Assembly (NCBI GenBank): GCA_030680295.1
Contig: JAUXVU010000023.1
Coordinates: 434,001-498,000, forward strand
Source: Moraxellaceae bacterium
GTDB lineage: Bacteria; Pseudomonadota; Gammaproteobacteria; Pseudomonadales; Moraxellaceae
Length of the DNA: 64,000 nucleotides
Reading direction: 5' to 3'
The first letter of the stretch is position 1. Each line of letters begins with the position of its first letter. The notes beneath the pieces were generated by a model. It was not told the origin of the DNA, searched no databases, and saw nothing but the letters and a program-made list of their open reading frames with translations. Position numbers and translations under genes: made by a program. Shown here piece after piece: positions 63,853 through 64,000 of this stretch.

Positions 63853-64000
63853 TTAAAAACTGTTTTGAAACCAGCCTCGCATGCGCGACATCAAGCCAAA
63901 GCCATCGGCTTCGTTAACTCGCTTTTTGCTGCGCGGCGAAACTGCTTGGAACTGTGAAATCTGTTGGCGGCCATACATCAACAAGCCAATACCGGTGGCA
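63853..64000 (-). CDS. ftsA: Cell division protein FtsA (C-terminal end only)
   Basis: The last 48 codons before a TAA at 63853 read ATGIGLLMYGRQQ ... GLMSRMRGWFQNSF, the end of the actin-like FtsA with its C-terminal amphipathic membrane helix. The rest lies outside the window. Directly upstream of ftsZ, as usual. Confidence 0.93.
   Translation of the reverse strand, partial: ATGIGLLMYGRQQISQFQAVSPRSKKRVNEADGFGLMSRMRGWFQNSF

Overview
This window looks like the chromosome of a gammaproteobacterium of the Pseudomonadales/Oceanospirillales type. Base composition is moderate, and the housekeeping gene order closely follows the Pseudomonas-type arrangement: ndk-rlmN-rodZ-ispG, the complete iscR-iscSUA-hscBA-fdx-iscX operon, cysE-trmJ/suhB, queA-tgt-yajC-secDF, lptFG/pepA-holC-valS, a pil cluster with coaE-yacG, and mutT-argJ-secA-lpxC-ftsZ-ftsA. 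Genus cannot be fixed from the sequence alone.

Layout. 1-9.3 kb: on the minus strand, ispG (cut by the window edge), rodZ, rlmN, ndk and then the whole ISC iron-sulfur assembly operon, preceded by two adjacent IscR-type sites. 9.4-20 kb: a CNNM/CBS membrane protein, cysE, trmJ, suhB, an unknown exported protein, a glutathione transferase, secF-secD-yajC-tgt-queA and tRNA-Leu(CAA). 20-33.9 kb: an RDD protein, a PP2C phosphatase with a small membrane protein, lptG-lptF, pepA-holC-valS, a PhaC-like hydrolase, an acyl-CoA synthetase, and an mreB-like gene followed directly by a second rodZ-like gene. 50.6-64 kb: tRNA-Thr(CGT), pilin-PilB-like-PilC-PilD, coaE-yacG, mutT/thiE fusion, argJ, secA, an M23 peptidase, a DciA-like gene, lpxC, ftsZ and the end of ftsA.

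The striking part is a 16.7-kb island (33864-50651) inserted in tRNA-Thr and bounded by perfect 50-bp direct repeats. Next to its left end lies a tyrosine integrase, and both ends carry near-identical TTGCCACA tandem motifs that look like integrase arm sites. Inside it are an excisionase-like gene, a MobV-type relaxase with altered metal-ligand positions, a dead integron (5'-truncated intI, one intact gene cassette encoding a PIN-like protein with a clear attC site, and one truncated HNH/SRA-like gene), a frameshifted umuD with a stub of umuC, a complete phosphite-oxidation operon ptxABCDE, and four translationally coupled genes (three tyrosine recombinases plus a small HTH/coiled-coil protein) that match the ginABCD signature of GInt genomic islands. 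The simplest reading is a mobilizable tRNA element carrying a GInt whose cargo lets the cell take up phosphite and oxidise it to phosphate with NAD.

Coordinates and calls come from reading the sequence and from remembered family features. No database search was run, so paralogy, exact element ends and activity remain inferences.
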